Assembly: GCA_021166725.1 (NCBI GenBank)
Contig: JAJPES010000010.1
Span: 1-61,834 of the forward strand
From: Burkholderiaceae bacterium
Lineage (GTDB): Bacteria > Pseudomonadota > Gammaproteobacteria > Burkholderiales > Burkholderiaceae_E
Direction: 5' to 3'
DNA length: 61,834 nt
This document shows positions 1-8,912 of this stretch, in pieces. The translations under genes and the position numbers were made by a program. The notes beneath the pieces are model-generated. The model was not told the DNA's origin. It ran no database searches and saw nothing but the letters and a program-made list of their open reading frames with translations. Within the stretch, counting starts at the first letter, position 1; every line of letters starts with the position of its first letter.

Positions 1-139
1 ACCCCTTGCCGGGCCAACACCCGTATCTCCACTGCTTGCTCCTGGGTCAACATCCGCGGCGGCCAAAAAGCCGCCATCGTCGGCCAGGTGGGTCAGATTT
101 ACTCCGACGAAGTGGGTCAGTATTACTGCGGCGCTAACA
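1..139. mobile_element. Probable terminus of an IS21-family insertion sequence
   Basis: Two copies of a 24-bp unit lie head to tail at 88-111 and 112-135, each beginning GTGGGTCAG, and the sequence then runs into GCGGCGCTAACA ending at 139. IS21-type elements typically carry multiple terminal repeats and end in CA, which fits here. Base composition before position 139 is less GC-rich than the gene that follows. No transposase reading frame can be confirmed in the short stretch available. The element appears to sit inside, or to be assembled against, the glycosyltransferase gene that begins abruptly at about 140. Confidence 0.4.
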
Positions 140-941
140 TCCAGCGAGCGGCATCGTTCGACGTCGTCCACTTCCACGTCGAATACCTGCATTTCCCGTT
201 CGCGCGCGCGCGACCGATCGCGCACGTGGGGACGCTGCACGGACGGCTCGACCTGCCGGAACTGCACCCCTGTTCGACGAATACGACGACATGCCGCTGG
301 TCTCGATCTCCCGCGCGCAGCGCACGCCGCTTCCCGCATTGAACTGGCAGGCCGTCGTCCACCACGGCCTGCCGCCCGAACGCTTCCGCTTCCACCCCGA
401 CGGCGGCGACTACCTGGCATTCCTCGGCCGGATCTCGCCCGAGAAGCGCGTGGATCGGGCGATCGACATCGCCACCCGTGCCGGACTGCCGCTGCGCATC
501 GCCGCCAAGGTCGACCGCGCCGACCGTGAGTACTTCGAGAACGTCATCGAGCCACTGCTCGACGCACCCGGCGTGGAGTTTCTCGGCGAGATCGGCGACG
601 ACGAGAAATCCGACTTCCTCGGCAACGCGCACGCGCTGCTGTTCCCGATCGACTGGCCCGAACCTTTCGGCCTGGTGATGATCGAGGCAATGGCCTGCGG
701 CACGCCGGTGATCGCCTACCGCAACGGGTCGGTGCCCGAGATCGTCGAGCACGGCGCGACCGGCTTCATCGTCGAGCGGCGCGAGGACGCGATCGCCGCC
801 GTTCGTCGCATCGGCTCACTGAGCCGCGCGCGCTGTCGCGACGCTTTCGAGCAGCGCTTCACCGCGCAGCGAATGGCGCGCGACTACCTGCAGCTGTACG
901 AGCGTCTTGCCGAAGCGATGCCGCACGCATCGACCGCCTGA
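140..941 (+). pseudogene. Glycosyltransferase family 4, 5'-truncated and frameshifted
   Basis: This is a GT-B-fold glycosyltransferase remnant. One frame (to about 265) reads through FDVVHFHVEYLHFPFA and HVGTLHGRLDLPEL; a second frame then continues FDEYDDMPLVSISRAQ and runs to the stop at 941. Adding one C to the CCCC run at about 266-269 would join the frames, so this is either a real 1-nt deletion or a homopolymer sequencing error. The C-terminal nucleotide-sugar domain looks intact: FLGRISPEKRVDRAI, then PEPFGLVMIEAMACGTPVIA with the family's EX7E-type region. The N-terminal acceptor domain is lost where the putative IS end begins. It ends 9 bp before the debranching-enzyme gene, a common pairing in glycogen or trehalose-type carbohydrate operons. 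Confidence 0.75.
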
Positions 942-950
942 CCGAGAACC

Positions 951-3215
951 ATGCCCGACGAAGCAATCCTGATCCACGACCAGTACTACATCCGCGCCGG
1001 CTCGTCGCGGCTCGACGATCGCACGCGAGTGCTGAAGCACGGCGACAGCTTCGCGGTATTCGACCGCTTCGGCGACATCGACCCGCTCGGTTCCGGCGAA
1101 CTCGGCCTGTACCACACCGATACGCGCTTCCTGTCGCGCCTTGCTCTGCGTCTCGAGGGCAAGCGACCGTTGCTGCTCGAGTCGATGGTCAAGCAGGACA
1201 ACACGGTGTTTCGCGTCGACCTGATGAACGCGGATACGCAATGCGACAACGGACAGACGATCGCGCGCGGTTCGGTGCACGTGTTCCGCTCGAAGGTCCT
1301 GCTCGACGACGCCTGCCATGAACGGCTGCGGCTGCACAACTACTCGCTGGCGACGATCGAATTCGATTTCAGCGTCCAGTTCGACGCCGATTTCGCAGAC
1401 CTGTTCGAGGTGCGCGGCATGCCGCGTGCGCAACGCGGGCAAGTGCTGGAGCCGCACGCCCACTCCCGCGAGCTGGAACTCGGTTATCGCGGCCGCGACG
1501 GACGCACGCGACGAACGCGCATCGTGTTCGACGCCGAGCCCCGTTGGGACGGCACGTACGCGACCTTCCATCTTCGCCTCGCAGCGCACGCGGAAGCGAC
1601 GTTCTCGTGGGCGATCGCCTGCGAGATCGACGAACCGCACGGCAACGGCGATTCCCCTGGTCCGGCGAAGGGGCCCGCGCAGCGCACGACGCGCGGCGAT
1701 ACGGAGAAGGCACCGGCCGGACGCGAACAGCGGACCGAGCACCCCGAGGCCGGGTATCAGGCGGCAGCCGATCGCGTAGCCCGGTCCGTCGCCCGCAACC
1801 GGGAGCGAGACCCGCAGATCGAGAGTTCGAACGCGCAATTCAACGACTGGCTCGACCGCTCGCTGGCCGACCTGCACCTGCTGTGCACGTCGACGCCGCA
1901 CGGGCCCTACCCGTACGCGGGCGTGCCCTGGTACAGCACGGTATTCGGACGCGACGGCATCATCACCGCCCTCGAGTTCCTGTGGATGAACCCTTCGATG
2001 GCGCGCGGCGTGCTGTCGTACCTGGCCGCCACGCAGGCCGACGCCGACAACCCCGAACGCGATGCGCAGCCGGGAAAGATCCTGCACGAAACGCGCGGCG
2101 GCGAAATGGCCGCGCTCGGCGAGGTGCCCTTCGGCTGCTACTACGGGTCGATCGACGCCACGCCGCTGTTCGTCGTGCTGGCCGACGCCTATCACCGGCG
2201 CACCGCCGACACCGACTTCGTTTCGGCGCTGTGGCCGCACGTCGATCGCGCACTCGACTGGATCGATCGCTACGGCGACATCGACGACGACGGCTTCTAC
2301 GAATACGCGCGCCGCTCGGGCACCGGGCTGCGCAACCAGGGCTGGAAAGACTCGCAGGACGCGATCTTCCACGCCGACGGATCGCAGGCCGAAGGCCCGA
2401 TCGCGCTATGCGAGATGCAGGCGTACGTCTACGCGGCGAAGCTCGCCGGCGCCCGCCTGTCGAGGCTGCTCGGCGGAAACGATCGCGCGCAAGCGCTCGA
2501 GCGCGAGGCAGCGGAATTGCGCGATCGCTTCGCGCAGACGTTCTGGTGCGAGGAGCTCGGCATCTACGCGATGGCGCTCGACGGCGACAAGCGCCCGTGC
2601 CGCGTCGTCTCGTCGAACGCCGGTCAGTGCCTGTTCACCGGCATCGCGCTGCCCGAGCACGCCGAACGCGTCGCGCGCACGCTGACCGGTGACGAGTGCT
2701 TCTCGGGCTGGGGCATTCGCACCATCGGCAGCGCCGAGAACGGCTACAACCCGATGTCGTACCACAACGGATCGGTCTGGCCGCACGACAATGCGCTGAT
2801 CGCCGCCGGCTTCGCGCGCTACGGATTGAAGGACGCCGCGCTGCAGGTCCTCGAAGGGCTGTTCGCCGCCGCGAGATTCGTCGAAATGCATCGCTTGCCC
2901 GAGTTGTTCTGCGGCTTTCGACGCCGCACGGGAGAAGCGCCCACGCTCTACCCGGTCGCCTGCTCGCCGCAGGCATGGGCAGCGGGCGCCGTGTTCCTGT
3001 GCCTGCAGGCCTGTCTCGGCCTCGAGGTGCGCGGGCCGACCGCCACCGTGAAGTTCTCCGACCCGGTGCTGCCGGCGTTCATGCGGCACATGCACGTGCG
3101 CAATCTGCGCATCGGCGACGCCAGCGTGGATCTGCTGCTCGCGCGACGCGGCGGCGACGTCGGCATCAGCGTGCCGAGGCGCAGCGGGCCGGTGAGCGTG
3201 GTGACGGTGAAGTGA
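951..3215 (+). CDS. Amylo-alpha-1,6-glucosidase / glycogen-debranching-type glycoside hydrolase
   Basis: A 754-residue cytoplasmic protein with the two-part architecture of bacterial amylo-alpha-1,6-glucosidases. The N-terminal beta-rich domain (about 25-220) contains the recognisable GDIDPLGSGELGLYHTDTRF segment. A linker of charged residues (about 225-290) follows, then an (alpha/alpha)6 barrel (about 295-740) with PYAGVPWYSTVFGRDG, GLRNQGWKDSQDAIFH and NPMSYHNGSVWPHDNALIA. Family members hydrolyse alpha-1,6 branch points or related alpha-glucans; the exact substrate cannot be read from sequence. The gene starts just after a glycosyltransferase remnant in the same direction, suggesting a former operon. 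The start is ATG at 951. Confidence 0.85.
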   Translation: MPDEAILIHDQYYIRAGSSRLDDRTRVLKHGDSFAVFDRFGDIDPLGSGELGLYHTDTRFLSRLALRLEGKRPLLLESMVKQDNTVFRVDLMNADTQCDNGQTIARGSVHVFRSKVLLDDACHERLRLHNYSLATIEFDFSVQFDADFADLFEVRGMPRAQRGQVLEPHAHSRELELGYRGRDGRTRRTRIVFDAEPRWDGTYATFHLRLAAHAEATFSWAIACEIDEPHGNGDSPGPAKGPAQRTTRGDTEKAPAGREQRTEHPEAGYQAAADRVARSVARNRERDPQIESSNAQFNDWLDRSLADLHLLCTSTPHGPYPYAGVPWYSTVFGRDGIITALEFLWMNPSMARGVLSYLAATQADADNPERDAQPGKILHETRGGEMAALGEVPFGCYYGSIDATPLFVVLADAYHRRTADTDFVSALWPHVDRALDWIDRYGDIDDDGFYEYARRSGTGLRNQGWKDSQDAIFHADGSQAEGPIALCEMQAYVYAAKLAGARLSRLLGGNDRAQALEREAAELRDRFAQTFWCEELGIYAMALDGDKRPCRVVSSNAGQCLFTGIALPEHAERVARTLTGDECFSGWGIRTIGSAENGYNPMSYHNGSVWPHDNALIAAGFARYGLKDAALQVLEGLFAAARFVEMHRLPELFCGFRRRTGEAPTLYPVACSPQAWAAGAVFLCLQACLGLEVRGPTATVKFSDPVLPAFMRHMHVRNLRIGDASVDLLLARRGGDVGISVPRRSGPVSVVTVK

Positions 3216-3246
3216 GTCGTGCAGCGCCTGCTTGCGTCGACGAAGC

Positions 3247-4473
3247 TCAGCGCGTCCCCAGCACCGCGAAGTCCGACCGCTCGAGCAGCAGCGAGACGAT
3301 CACTCCCGCCACCAGCCCCCAGAATGCCGCGCCCACGTTGAAGATCGCCAGGTCGGTGACGGTGACGAGAAAGGTGACCAGTGCGCCGAGCGTGAAACGC
3401 CCACCGAAGGAAGTGACGAAAGCGACCTGCAGCACGCGCAGCATCGCCAGCCCGGCCAGCGTGGCGATGAACGCCGGCGGCGTGGCGAGCATCAGCCGCG
3501 TGAAGAACGGCGACAGCAGCCCGAAGGCGAGCGCCAGCGCGCCGACCACGATGCCGCCCGTGTAGTGCCGTTCGCGTTCGCCCGCCGACGAGATGATCGC
3601 GTTCGTGGGTCCGGTCAGGCAGGTGGAGACGGTGCCGACGAAAGCGGTAACGATCGAGCCGACGCCGCAGGCGAAGGTCGCTGCGTTGATCGGCGCAGCG
3701 TGTCCCGCCGCCTGCAGCACGGCGACGCCCTGCCCGTTCTGCACGACGAGCACGGTGACGACCAGCGGCAGCACGAGTTCGACCATCGCCTGCACCGACC
3801 ACTCGGGCGCGTACAGGTTCGGGTGGGCGAGCACGCTTGCCGCCGACAACTCGGGCGTGAAGCGGCCCGACAGCGCGACGGCGATCGCGCCGACGACGAG
3901 CGCGCCGAGCATCGGCGGCATGCGCTTGCCGAGCCGCGGCGACGCATTGAGCAGCAGGAAGGCGATCACCATCGGCGCCGCGACGGCGGCATCGTCGTGC
4001 AGCGAGCGCACGAGGTCGGTGCCGAAGCGCAGGAACACGCCGGCCACCATGCCCATCACGATCGGCATCGGCACCGCCGCCATCGCGCGCCGCACCCAGC
4101 CGCTCAGGCCCAGCAGCAGCATCACGACGCCCGACGCGACGAAGGCGCCGATCACCTGCGGGAAACTCAGGTGATCGAGTGCGGGTCCGACGAGGACGGT
4201 GCCCGGAATCGTCCAGAAGAACGCCAGCGGCTGCCGGTACAGCCAGCAGAACAAGAGCGTGATCAGGCCGTTCAGGAAGAAAGCGCCGAAGATCCACGAC
4301 GCGAGGTCCGACTCCGACAATCCACCGCGCAATCCCACCGAGAGAATCACCGCTACCGGCCCGGTGGCGGCGAAGATGAAGCCGATCAGTCCGTTGACCG
4401 CGTAGACGGTTCCGGAATCTCGCAGCAGGTCGCGCCAGCGTGTGTGCGGCCGGAGGGGGGCTTCGAGCGGCAT
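3247..4473 (-). CDS. benE: BenE-family benzoate/H+ symporter
   Basis: A hydrophobic protein of about 408 residues with roughly a dozen membrane segments, matching the BenE family of proton-coupled benzoate importers in the inner membrane. Family-like stretches include YAVNGLIGFIFAATGPVAVI near the N terminus and FWTIPGTVLVGPALDHLSF after the third membrane span. A TTG at 4500 would add nine residues; the ATG at 4473 is preferred because it brings the start next to the conserved region. It stands alone between the debranching enzyme and oxyR. Benzoate import would fit the 4-hydroxybenzoyl-CoA reductase genes at 33.6-37.5 kb, which feed benzoyl-CoA metabolism, but no benzoate-activating gene is in view. 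Confidence 0.85.
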   Translation of the reverse strand: MPLEAPLRPHTRWRDLLRDSGTVYAVNGLIGFIFAATGPVAVILSVGLRGGLSESDLASWIFGAFFLNGLITLLFCWLYRQPLAFFWTIPGTVLVGPALDHLSFPQVIGAFVASGVVMLLLGLSGWVRRAMAAVPMPIVMGMVAGVFLRFGTDLVRSLHDDAAVAAPMVIAFLLLNASPRLGKRMPPMLGALVVGAIAVALSGRFTPELSAASVLAHPNLYAPEWSVQAMVELVLPLVVTVLVVQNGQGVAVLQAAGHAAPINAATFACGVGSIVTAFVGTVSTCLTGPTNAIISSAGERERHYTGGIVVGALALAFGLLSPFFTRLMLATPPAFIATLAGLAMLRVLQVAFVTSFGGRFTLGALVTFLVTVTDLAIFNVGAAFWGLVAGVIVSLLLERSDFAVLGTR

Positions 4474-4548
4474 CGCGCGAAATGGTACGCGACGCCGCAA
4501 GCGTCGTCGCCGCTCCTTCGCGCCGAAGTCGCCACGGAACGCGTCGCG

Positions 4549-5490
4549 TCACCGCGACTTGCGCGATGCGTGGCCGGTCGAGGCGTGCGGAGCGAGCCCG
4601 GCCGACACCTCGGCGAGGAACTCGAACTCCTCGACGCGCGTCGTGCTCGTACGCGCCACCAACGCGATGCGCCGGGTGGGCACCGGCGGCGCGAAACGCT
4701 TCGGCAACACCGACGCGCCGGACAGCAAGCCCGAGTCGATCGCCATCTGCGGCAGCAGCGCGTCGCCCAGCCCCGACTCGACCATCTGCACCAGCGTCAC
4801 CAGGCTCGTCGCCTCGATGCCCGAGGCGTTGGCGCGCTCGGCCAGGCCGCAGGCCTCGATCGTGTGCTCGCGCAGGCAGTGTCCTTCCTCGAGCAACAGC
4901 AGCCGCTCGGGGTCGAGATTGCTGATCTTCGGACGCCGCGAGCTTTCGCGCTCGTCACCGCGCATCGCGCTGATCAGCCACAGTTCCTCGACGAAGAGCT
5001 CGCGCACGAGCAGGCCCCGCGTGTCGTAGGGCAGAGCGATCAGCGCGAAATCGAGTTCGCCGCGGCGAAGCCGCTCGAGCAGCGTTGCCGTGCGGTCTTC
5101 GCGCAACACGAGTTCGAGGGCGGGATGCGAAGCGCGCGTCCTGCGAACCAGCCCCGGCAGCAGGAACGGGGCAATCGTCGGGATCGCCCCGAGGCGCACC
5201 ATGCCGGTCATCGGAGCAGCGCAGGCGCGTACGAGCCCGACCAGGTCGCGCGCCGCGCCGAGCAGCGCGCGGCTGCGCTCCACGACCTTCTCGCCCAGCG
5301 GCGTCATGCGTACCGACTGGCGGTCGCGCTCGACCAGGCGCGCGCCCAGCGCGGTCTCGAGCTCCTTCAGGCCGGACGACAGCGTCGACTGGGTCACGAA
5401 GCAGTCCTGCGCGGCCTGCGTGAAGTTCAGCCGCTCGGCGACCGCGACGAGGTACGCGAGCTGGCGCAGCGACGGGAGCGCGTTGGACAT
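4549..5490 (-). CDS. oxyR: OxyR, LysR-type hydrogen peroxide sensor
   Basis: A 313-residue LysR-type regulator. The winged helix-turn-helix occupies residues 5-65 (LRQLAYLVAVAERLNFTQAA, then STLSSGLKELE). The C-terminal sensor domain has EEGHCLREHTIEAC, in which two cysteines nine residues apart match the redox pair (Cys199/Cys208) of E. coli OxyR. Peroxide forms a disulfide between them and turns on defence genes. It is transcribed divergently from the rubrerythrin operon with a 121-bp intergenic region, so rubrerythrin, rubredoxin and the reductase are likely targets. The two cysteines make OxyR much more likely than a generic LysR protein. Confidence 0.9.
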   Translation of the reverse strand: MSNALPSLRQLAYLVAVAERLNFTQAAQDCFVTQSTLSSGLKELETALGARLVERDRQSVRMTPLGEKVVERSRALLGAARDLVGLVRACAAPMTGMVRLGAIPTIAPFLLPGLVRRTRASHPALELVLREDRTATLLERLRRGELDFALIALPYDTRGLLVRELFVEELWLISAMRGDERESSRRPKISNLDPERLLLLEEGHCLREHTIEACGLAERANASGIEATSLVTLVQMVESGLGDALLPQMAIDSGLLSGASVLPKRFAPPVPTRRIALVARTSTTRVEEFEFLAEVSAGLAPHASTGHASRKSR

Positions 5491-5519
5491 GGGAAGCCGA
5501 AGACGCGATATCGAGTTAA

Positions 5520-5533
5520 TCGATCTACATCAA
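5520..5533. promoter_or_regulatory. FNR/CRP-like palindromic site in the oxyR-rubrerythrin intergenic region
   Basis: TCGAT-CTAC-ATCAA matches the FNR consensus TTGAT-N4-ATCAA at nine of ten positions. It sits in the unusually AT-rich 121-bp gap between divergent oxyR and the rubrerythrin gene, 79 bp upstream of the rubrerythrin ATG. Oxygen-responsive control of a rubrerythrin would be sensible. No convincing -10 hexamer lies at the expected class II distance, so this is tentative. Confidence 0.35.
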
Positions 5534-5611
5534 AGTAATAATTCGTTGGATCGATTGTACGCGCTGACCGACACTTCGCTCGCACGATACAACCCGAAGC
5601 GGAGAACCAGG

Positions 5612-6106
5612 ATGAACGGCAGGTCGATCACGATCCGGAATCTCGAGTCGGCTTTCGCCGGCGAGTCGATGGCGCACATCAAGTACCGGTACTTCGCGCG
5701 CGTGGCCCGCGCCGCCGGCGACGAGGAGACGGCGCGGCACTTCGAGGCCACCGCCGAACAGGAGGTGCAGCATGCCTTCGGCCACCTCGACCTGCTGTAC
5801 CCGGCGGGCAAGCTCACCCCGGCGCGCGCGCTCGAACTGGCGATCGAGGGCGAAACCTACGAGTACACCGAGATGTATCCGAAATTCCGCCACCTGGCCA
5901 TCGAGGAAGGCAACCAGGCAGCGGTGGCCGAATTCGACGAGCAGATCGCCGAATCGAAGGAGCATGCCGACGCGTTCCGCGCGGTGCTCGAGAAGGCCGC
6001 CAGGCGCTTCGCCGCGCTGACGAAGGTCGAGCACAAGCACGCGAACGCGTATCGCGAGGCGCTCGAGCGGGTGAATGCGGCAGCGAAGGCGACCGAAGCC
6101 GCTTGA
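5612..6106 (+). CDS. Rubrerythrin-type di-iron peroxidase without rubredoxin domain
   Basis: A 164-residue ferritin-like four-helix protein. The di-iron ligand pattern is visible as two ExxH motifs, EQEVQH at about 50-55 and ESKEH at about 112-116, plus helix glutamates in FAGES and EGETYEY. Rubrerythrins reduce hydrogen peroxide to water in the cytoplasm of anaerobes and microaerophiles. The usual C-terminal rubredoxin domain is absent: there is no CxxC in the protein, and it ends in an alanine-rich helix. A separate rubredoxin follows 96 bp downstream, so electron donor and peroxidase are split. The ATG at 5612 is used; GGAG lies 11 bases upstream of it (GGAGAACCAGG). Confidence 0.88.
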   Translation: MNGRSITIRNLESAFAGESMAHIKYRYFARVARAAGDEETARHFEATAEQEVQHAFGHLDLLYPAGKLTPARALELAIEGETYEYTEMYPKFRHLAIEEGNQAAVAEFDEQIAESKEHADAFRAVLEKAARRFAALTKVEHKHANAYREALERVNAAAKATEAA

Positions 6107-6202
6107 AGCGACAGCGGCGCGGCGGGGAGCGGAAACGCCGCCCGGGCCGCGCGCATCCAACGAAACACCGACCGACATACCACACGGGAAACGGAGAACG
6201 AC

Positions 6203-6373
6203 ATGAAGAGCTGGCAATGCATCGTCTGCGGTTTCATCTACAACGAGGCCGACGGTCTGCCCGAGGACGGGATCACCGCCGGAACCCGCTGGGAGGACAT
6301 CCCCGACGACTGGTCCTGCCCCGACTGCGGCGTGGCGAAAGCCGACTTCGAGATGATCGAGATCACTGCCTGA
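6203..6373 (+). CDS. Rubredoxin
   Basis: A 56-residue rubredoxin. It contains the paired iron-binding motifs CIVCG (residues 6-10) and CPDCG (39-43) separated by the typical acidic segment [20 protein letters not shown]. Rubredoxin carries single electrons on one Fe(Cys)4 centre. It lies between the rubrerythrin gene and a rubredoxin-reductase-like flavoprotein, which together make a complete NAD(P)H-to-peroxide chain. The ATG is preceded by GGAGAACGAC. The stop is 8 bp before the reductase start. Confidence 0.93.
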   Translation: MKSWQCIVCGFIYNEADGLPEDGITAGTRWEDIPDDWSCPDCGVAKADFEMIEITA

Positions 6374-6381
6374 GCTGCACG

Positions 6382-7539
6382 ATGAGCGATCCGATCGTCG
6401 TCGCCGGCAGCGGATTGGCCGGCTATACGCTGGTGCGCGAGTTGCGCCGGCTCGACGCTTCGACGCCGATCGTCGTCGTCACGCGCGACGACGGAGCGAT
6501 CTACTCGAAGCCGATGCTGTCGAACGCGCTCGCCGCCGGCCGCACGGCGGCAACCCTGTCGACGGCCGACGCCGCCGGCGCCGCGGCGCAATTCGGAGCG
6601 ACCGTGCTCGCGGGCCAGCGCATCGAGTCGATCGACGCAGCAGCGCGCACGTTGCACCTCGCGAACGGCGAGCGCATCGCCTACCGGGCGCTCGTGCTCG
6701 CGCTGGGCGCCGATCCGATCCGCGTCCCGCTGGAAGGCGCCGGTGCCGCGGACGTGCTGACGGTGAACGACCTCGCCGACTACGCCCGCTTTCGCATGGC
6801 GATCGAGGCGGCCAGCGACGTTACCATCCTCGGTGCCGGCCTGATCGGCTGCGAGTTCGCCAACGATCTTCGACTGTCCAAGCGCAGCGTGCGCGTCGTC
6901 GAGCCCGCCGCCTGGCCGCTGGCGCGACTCGTGCCGCAGGCGGTAGGCGACGCTTTCGCCCAGCGCCTGCGCGAAGCCGGCGTCGAACTGCTGCTCGGGC
7001 AAGCCGCGACGTCGATCGTGCGGCGCGAAGACGGCGGATGCCGCGTGAGGCTGACCGGCGACGCATCGATCGATACCGGCGTGGTGCTGTCGGCGATCGG
7101 CCTGCGGCCGCGCACCGCGCTCGCTGCAGCGGCCGGCCTGCGGACGAATCGCGGAATCGTCGCCGATCGGTCGCTGCGCACGAGCGACCCGGCAATTTAT
7201 GCGCTGGGCGACTGCGCCGAGGTCGACGGACTGGTGCTGCCCTTCGTGATGCCGCTGATGCACGCGGCGCGCGCGCTCGCGCGCACCTTGTCCGGCGACG
7301 AAACGCGCCTGCGTTATCCGGCGATGCCGGTCGTCGTGAAGACGCCGGCAGCGCCGCTGACGGTTGCGCCGCCGCCGCCGGGCGCCAGCGGCGCCTGGGA
7401 GTGTGTCGATGCCGCCGATGGCAGCCTCGAAGCGTCGTTCGTCGACGCGCACGGAAAGCTGCTCGGCTTCGCGCTGCTCGGCGGCACGCCTGCCGCACGA
7501 CAGGCGCTCGCTCGGCGCCTGCCGGCCGTCCTTGACTGA
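6382..7539 (+). CDS. FAD-dependent rubredoxin reductase
   Basis: A 385-residue pyridine nucleotide-disulfide-oxidoreductase-fold flavoprotein. The FAD Rossmann motif is at residues 5-11 (VAGSGLAG), the NAD(P)H motif GAGLIGCEFAND is at about 153-164, and the second FAD contact IYALGDCAEVDG is at about 273-284. This matches rubredoxin/ferredoxin reductases. A C-terminal domain of about 75 residues (DGSLEASFVDAHGKLLGFAL) is typical of the NADH:rubredoxin reductase group. The gene follows rubredoxin by 8 bp, so its partner is clear from context. It probably passes NADH electrons to rubredoxin and on to rubrerythrin under OxyR control. Confidence 0.88.
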   Translation: MSDPIVVAGSGLAGYTLVRELRRLDASTPIVVVTRDDGAIYSKPMLSNALAAGRTAATLSTADAAGAAAQFGATVLAGQRIESIDAAARTLHLANGERIAYRALVLALGADPIRVPLEGAGAADVLTVNDLADYARFRMAIEAASDVTILGAGLIGCEFANDLRLSKRSVRVVEPAAWPLARLVPQAVGDAFAQRLREAGVELLLGQAATSIVRREDGGCRVRLTGDASIDTGVVLSAIGLRPRTALAAAAGLRTNRGIVADRSLRTSDPAIYALGDCAEVDGLVLPFVMPLMHAARALARTLSGDETRLRYPAMPVVVKTPAAPLTVAPPPPGASGAWECVDAADGSLEASFVDAHGKLLGFALLGGTPAARQALARRLPAVLD

Positions 7540-7592
7540 AGGGCGGAAAGGACAAGACGCCGGCGAACGCGCGGGCGCGATCGCCGGCCGAA

Positions 7593-8168
7593 TCAGAACG
7601 GCCGCACGCCGATCAGCGGCCCGTGCAGGTACATCGCGAAAACGTACCAGGCAACCGTGCCGACGACCACCGACGTGAGGTCGTTGCCCCAGACGCCGCG
7701 CCGCTGCACGCCCCCGGCTCGATCGCGCCGGCGCGACGCGACGAAATCGATCGTCGACCAGACGAGGAAGGCACCGAACAGGACGAGGTCGGCCGCGCCG
7801 GCGTTGGCCAGCAGATGCGCCAGCGACCACAACGCAACACCGAGCAGCATCGGGTGCCCGATGAGCGCGCGCAGGCGGCTGCGCGGAACGTAGGCGGCGA
7901 CAATCAGAATGAAGGCGACCAGCGTCAGCGGCGAGGCAAGGTGCCGCGACCAGGTCGGCGGCGCCCACAGCGGCGCGCCCTGGCTCGCACGCGCCAGCCC
8001 GTAGCCCCAGACGACCAGCGCGAGTCCGATCAGCGAGACGAGCGAATACAGGCCCTTCCAGCGGCCCTCTCCCATCGACTCGATGCGCTCGCTGCGCCAG
8101 CCGTCGGCGACCAGCCGCACCGAGTGCGGACCGAGGAACAGGAGCAACCCCACGACGAGCACGACCAT
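7593..8168 (-). CDS. NnrU family membrane protein
   Basis: A 191-residue integral membrane protein with about five or six hydrophobic segments. Its N terminus (LLFLGPHSVRLVADGWR) and GHPMLLGVALWSLAHLLANA in the middle are characteristic of NnrU. NnrU was first noted near nitrite and nitric-oxide reductase genes and resembles isoprenylcysteine-methyltransferase-fold membrane proteins. Its biochemical role is not settled, and no denitrification gene lies nearby. It is convergent with the reductase gene and divergent from carbonic anhydrase with an 80-bp gap. Confidence 0.8.
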   Translation of the reverse strand: MVVLVVGLLLFLGPHSVRLVADGWRSERIESMGEGRWKGLYSLVSLIGLALVVWGYGLARASQGAPLWAPPTWSRHLASPLTLVAFILIVAAYVPRSRLRALIGHPMLLGVALWSLAHLLANAGAADLVLFGAFLVWSTIDFVASRRRDRAGGVQRRGVWGNDLTSVVVGTVAWYVFAMYLHGPLIGVRPF

Positions 8169-8248
8169 GATTCGCCTCCCCGAGCCTGCGCTGCCGGAAG
8201 GCTACCCGATGCGCCGGCAGCACGCCGCGATTCGTCGGATAATGGGTG

Positions 8249-8896
8249 ATGCGCGTACTTCAACCGCTGTTCGAAAACAACCGCGAGTGGTCCGAGCGCC
8301 TGCGTGCGTCCGACCCCGAGTTCTTCCAGCGCCTGTCGCGGCAGCAAAGCCCGAAATATCTGTGGATCGGGTGCTCCGACAGCCGAGTGCCGGCCAACCA
8401 GATCATCGGATTGCCGCCGGGCGAGGTCTTCGTGCATCGCAACGTCGCCAACGTGGTCGTGCATACCGACCTGAACTGCCTGTCGGCGCTGCAGTTCGGC
8501 ATCGACGTACTGCAGGTCGAGCACGTGATGGTGGTCGGCCACTACGGTTGCAGTGGCGTGCGTGCGGCGCTCGACCAGCAGCGCATCGGCCTTTCCGACA
8601 ACTGGCTCGGTCATGTGCGCGACGTCGCCGAACGTCACGAGGCGCGCATCCGGCCGCTGGCGCGCGACCTCGAACGGGCCAACCGGCTGTGCGAGCTGAA
8701 CGTCATCGAGCAGGTGCGCAACGTGTCGCGCACGACGATCGTGCGCGACGCCTGGACTCGCGGCCAGAAGCTGTCGCTGCACGGCTGGGTGTACGGCTTG
8801 TGCGACGGCCTGTTGCGCGACCTCGACGTCACTGCGCAGAGCCTCGACGAATGCAACGAACGATACCAGGCCGCGCTGCAGGCGTTGCAGCCGTGA
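8249..8896 (+). CDS. can: Beta-class carbonic anhydrase
   Basis: A 215-residue beta-carbonic anhydrase that interconverts CO2 and bicarbonate in the cytoplasm. The zinc ligands are recognisable in GCSDSRVPANQ (first Cys and the Asp-Arg dyad at about 42-46) and in VVGHYGCSGV (His and second Cys at about 98-101). The length matches E. coli Can. A GTG three bases upstream (8246) could also start translation. Bicarbonate supply is relevant to the biotin carboxylase genes elsewhere in the window, but there is no direct linkage. Confidence 0.93.
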   Translation: MRVLQPLFENNREWSERLRASDPEFFQRLSRQQSPKYLWIGCSDSRVPANQIIGLPPGEVFVHRNVANVVVHTDLNCLSALQFGIDVLQVEHVMVVGHYGCSGVRAALDQQRIGLSDNWLGHVRDVAERHEARIRPLARDLERANRLCELNVIEQVRNVSRTTIVRDAWTRGQKLSLHGWVYGLCDGLLRDLDVTAQSLDECNERYQAALQALQP

Positions 8897-8912
8897 GGTC
8901 CGTCCCCGTCGG

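Noticed and set aside
816-2372. A 518-residue antisense frame over the debranching enzyme
   Set aside because: No motif and a typical high-GC shadow composition.
3232-5538. A 768-residue open frame opposite benE and oxyR
   Set aside because: Its product is rich in Arg, Gln and His with no fold; both opposing genes are clearly real.
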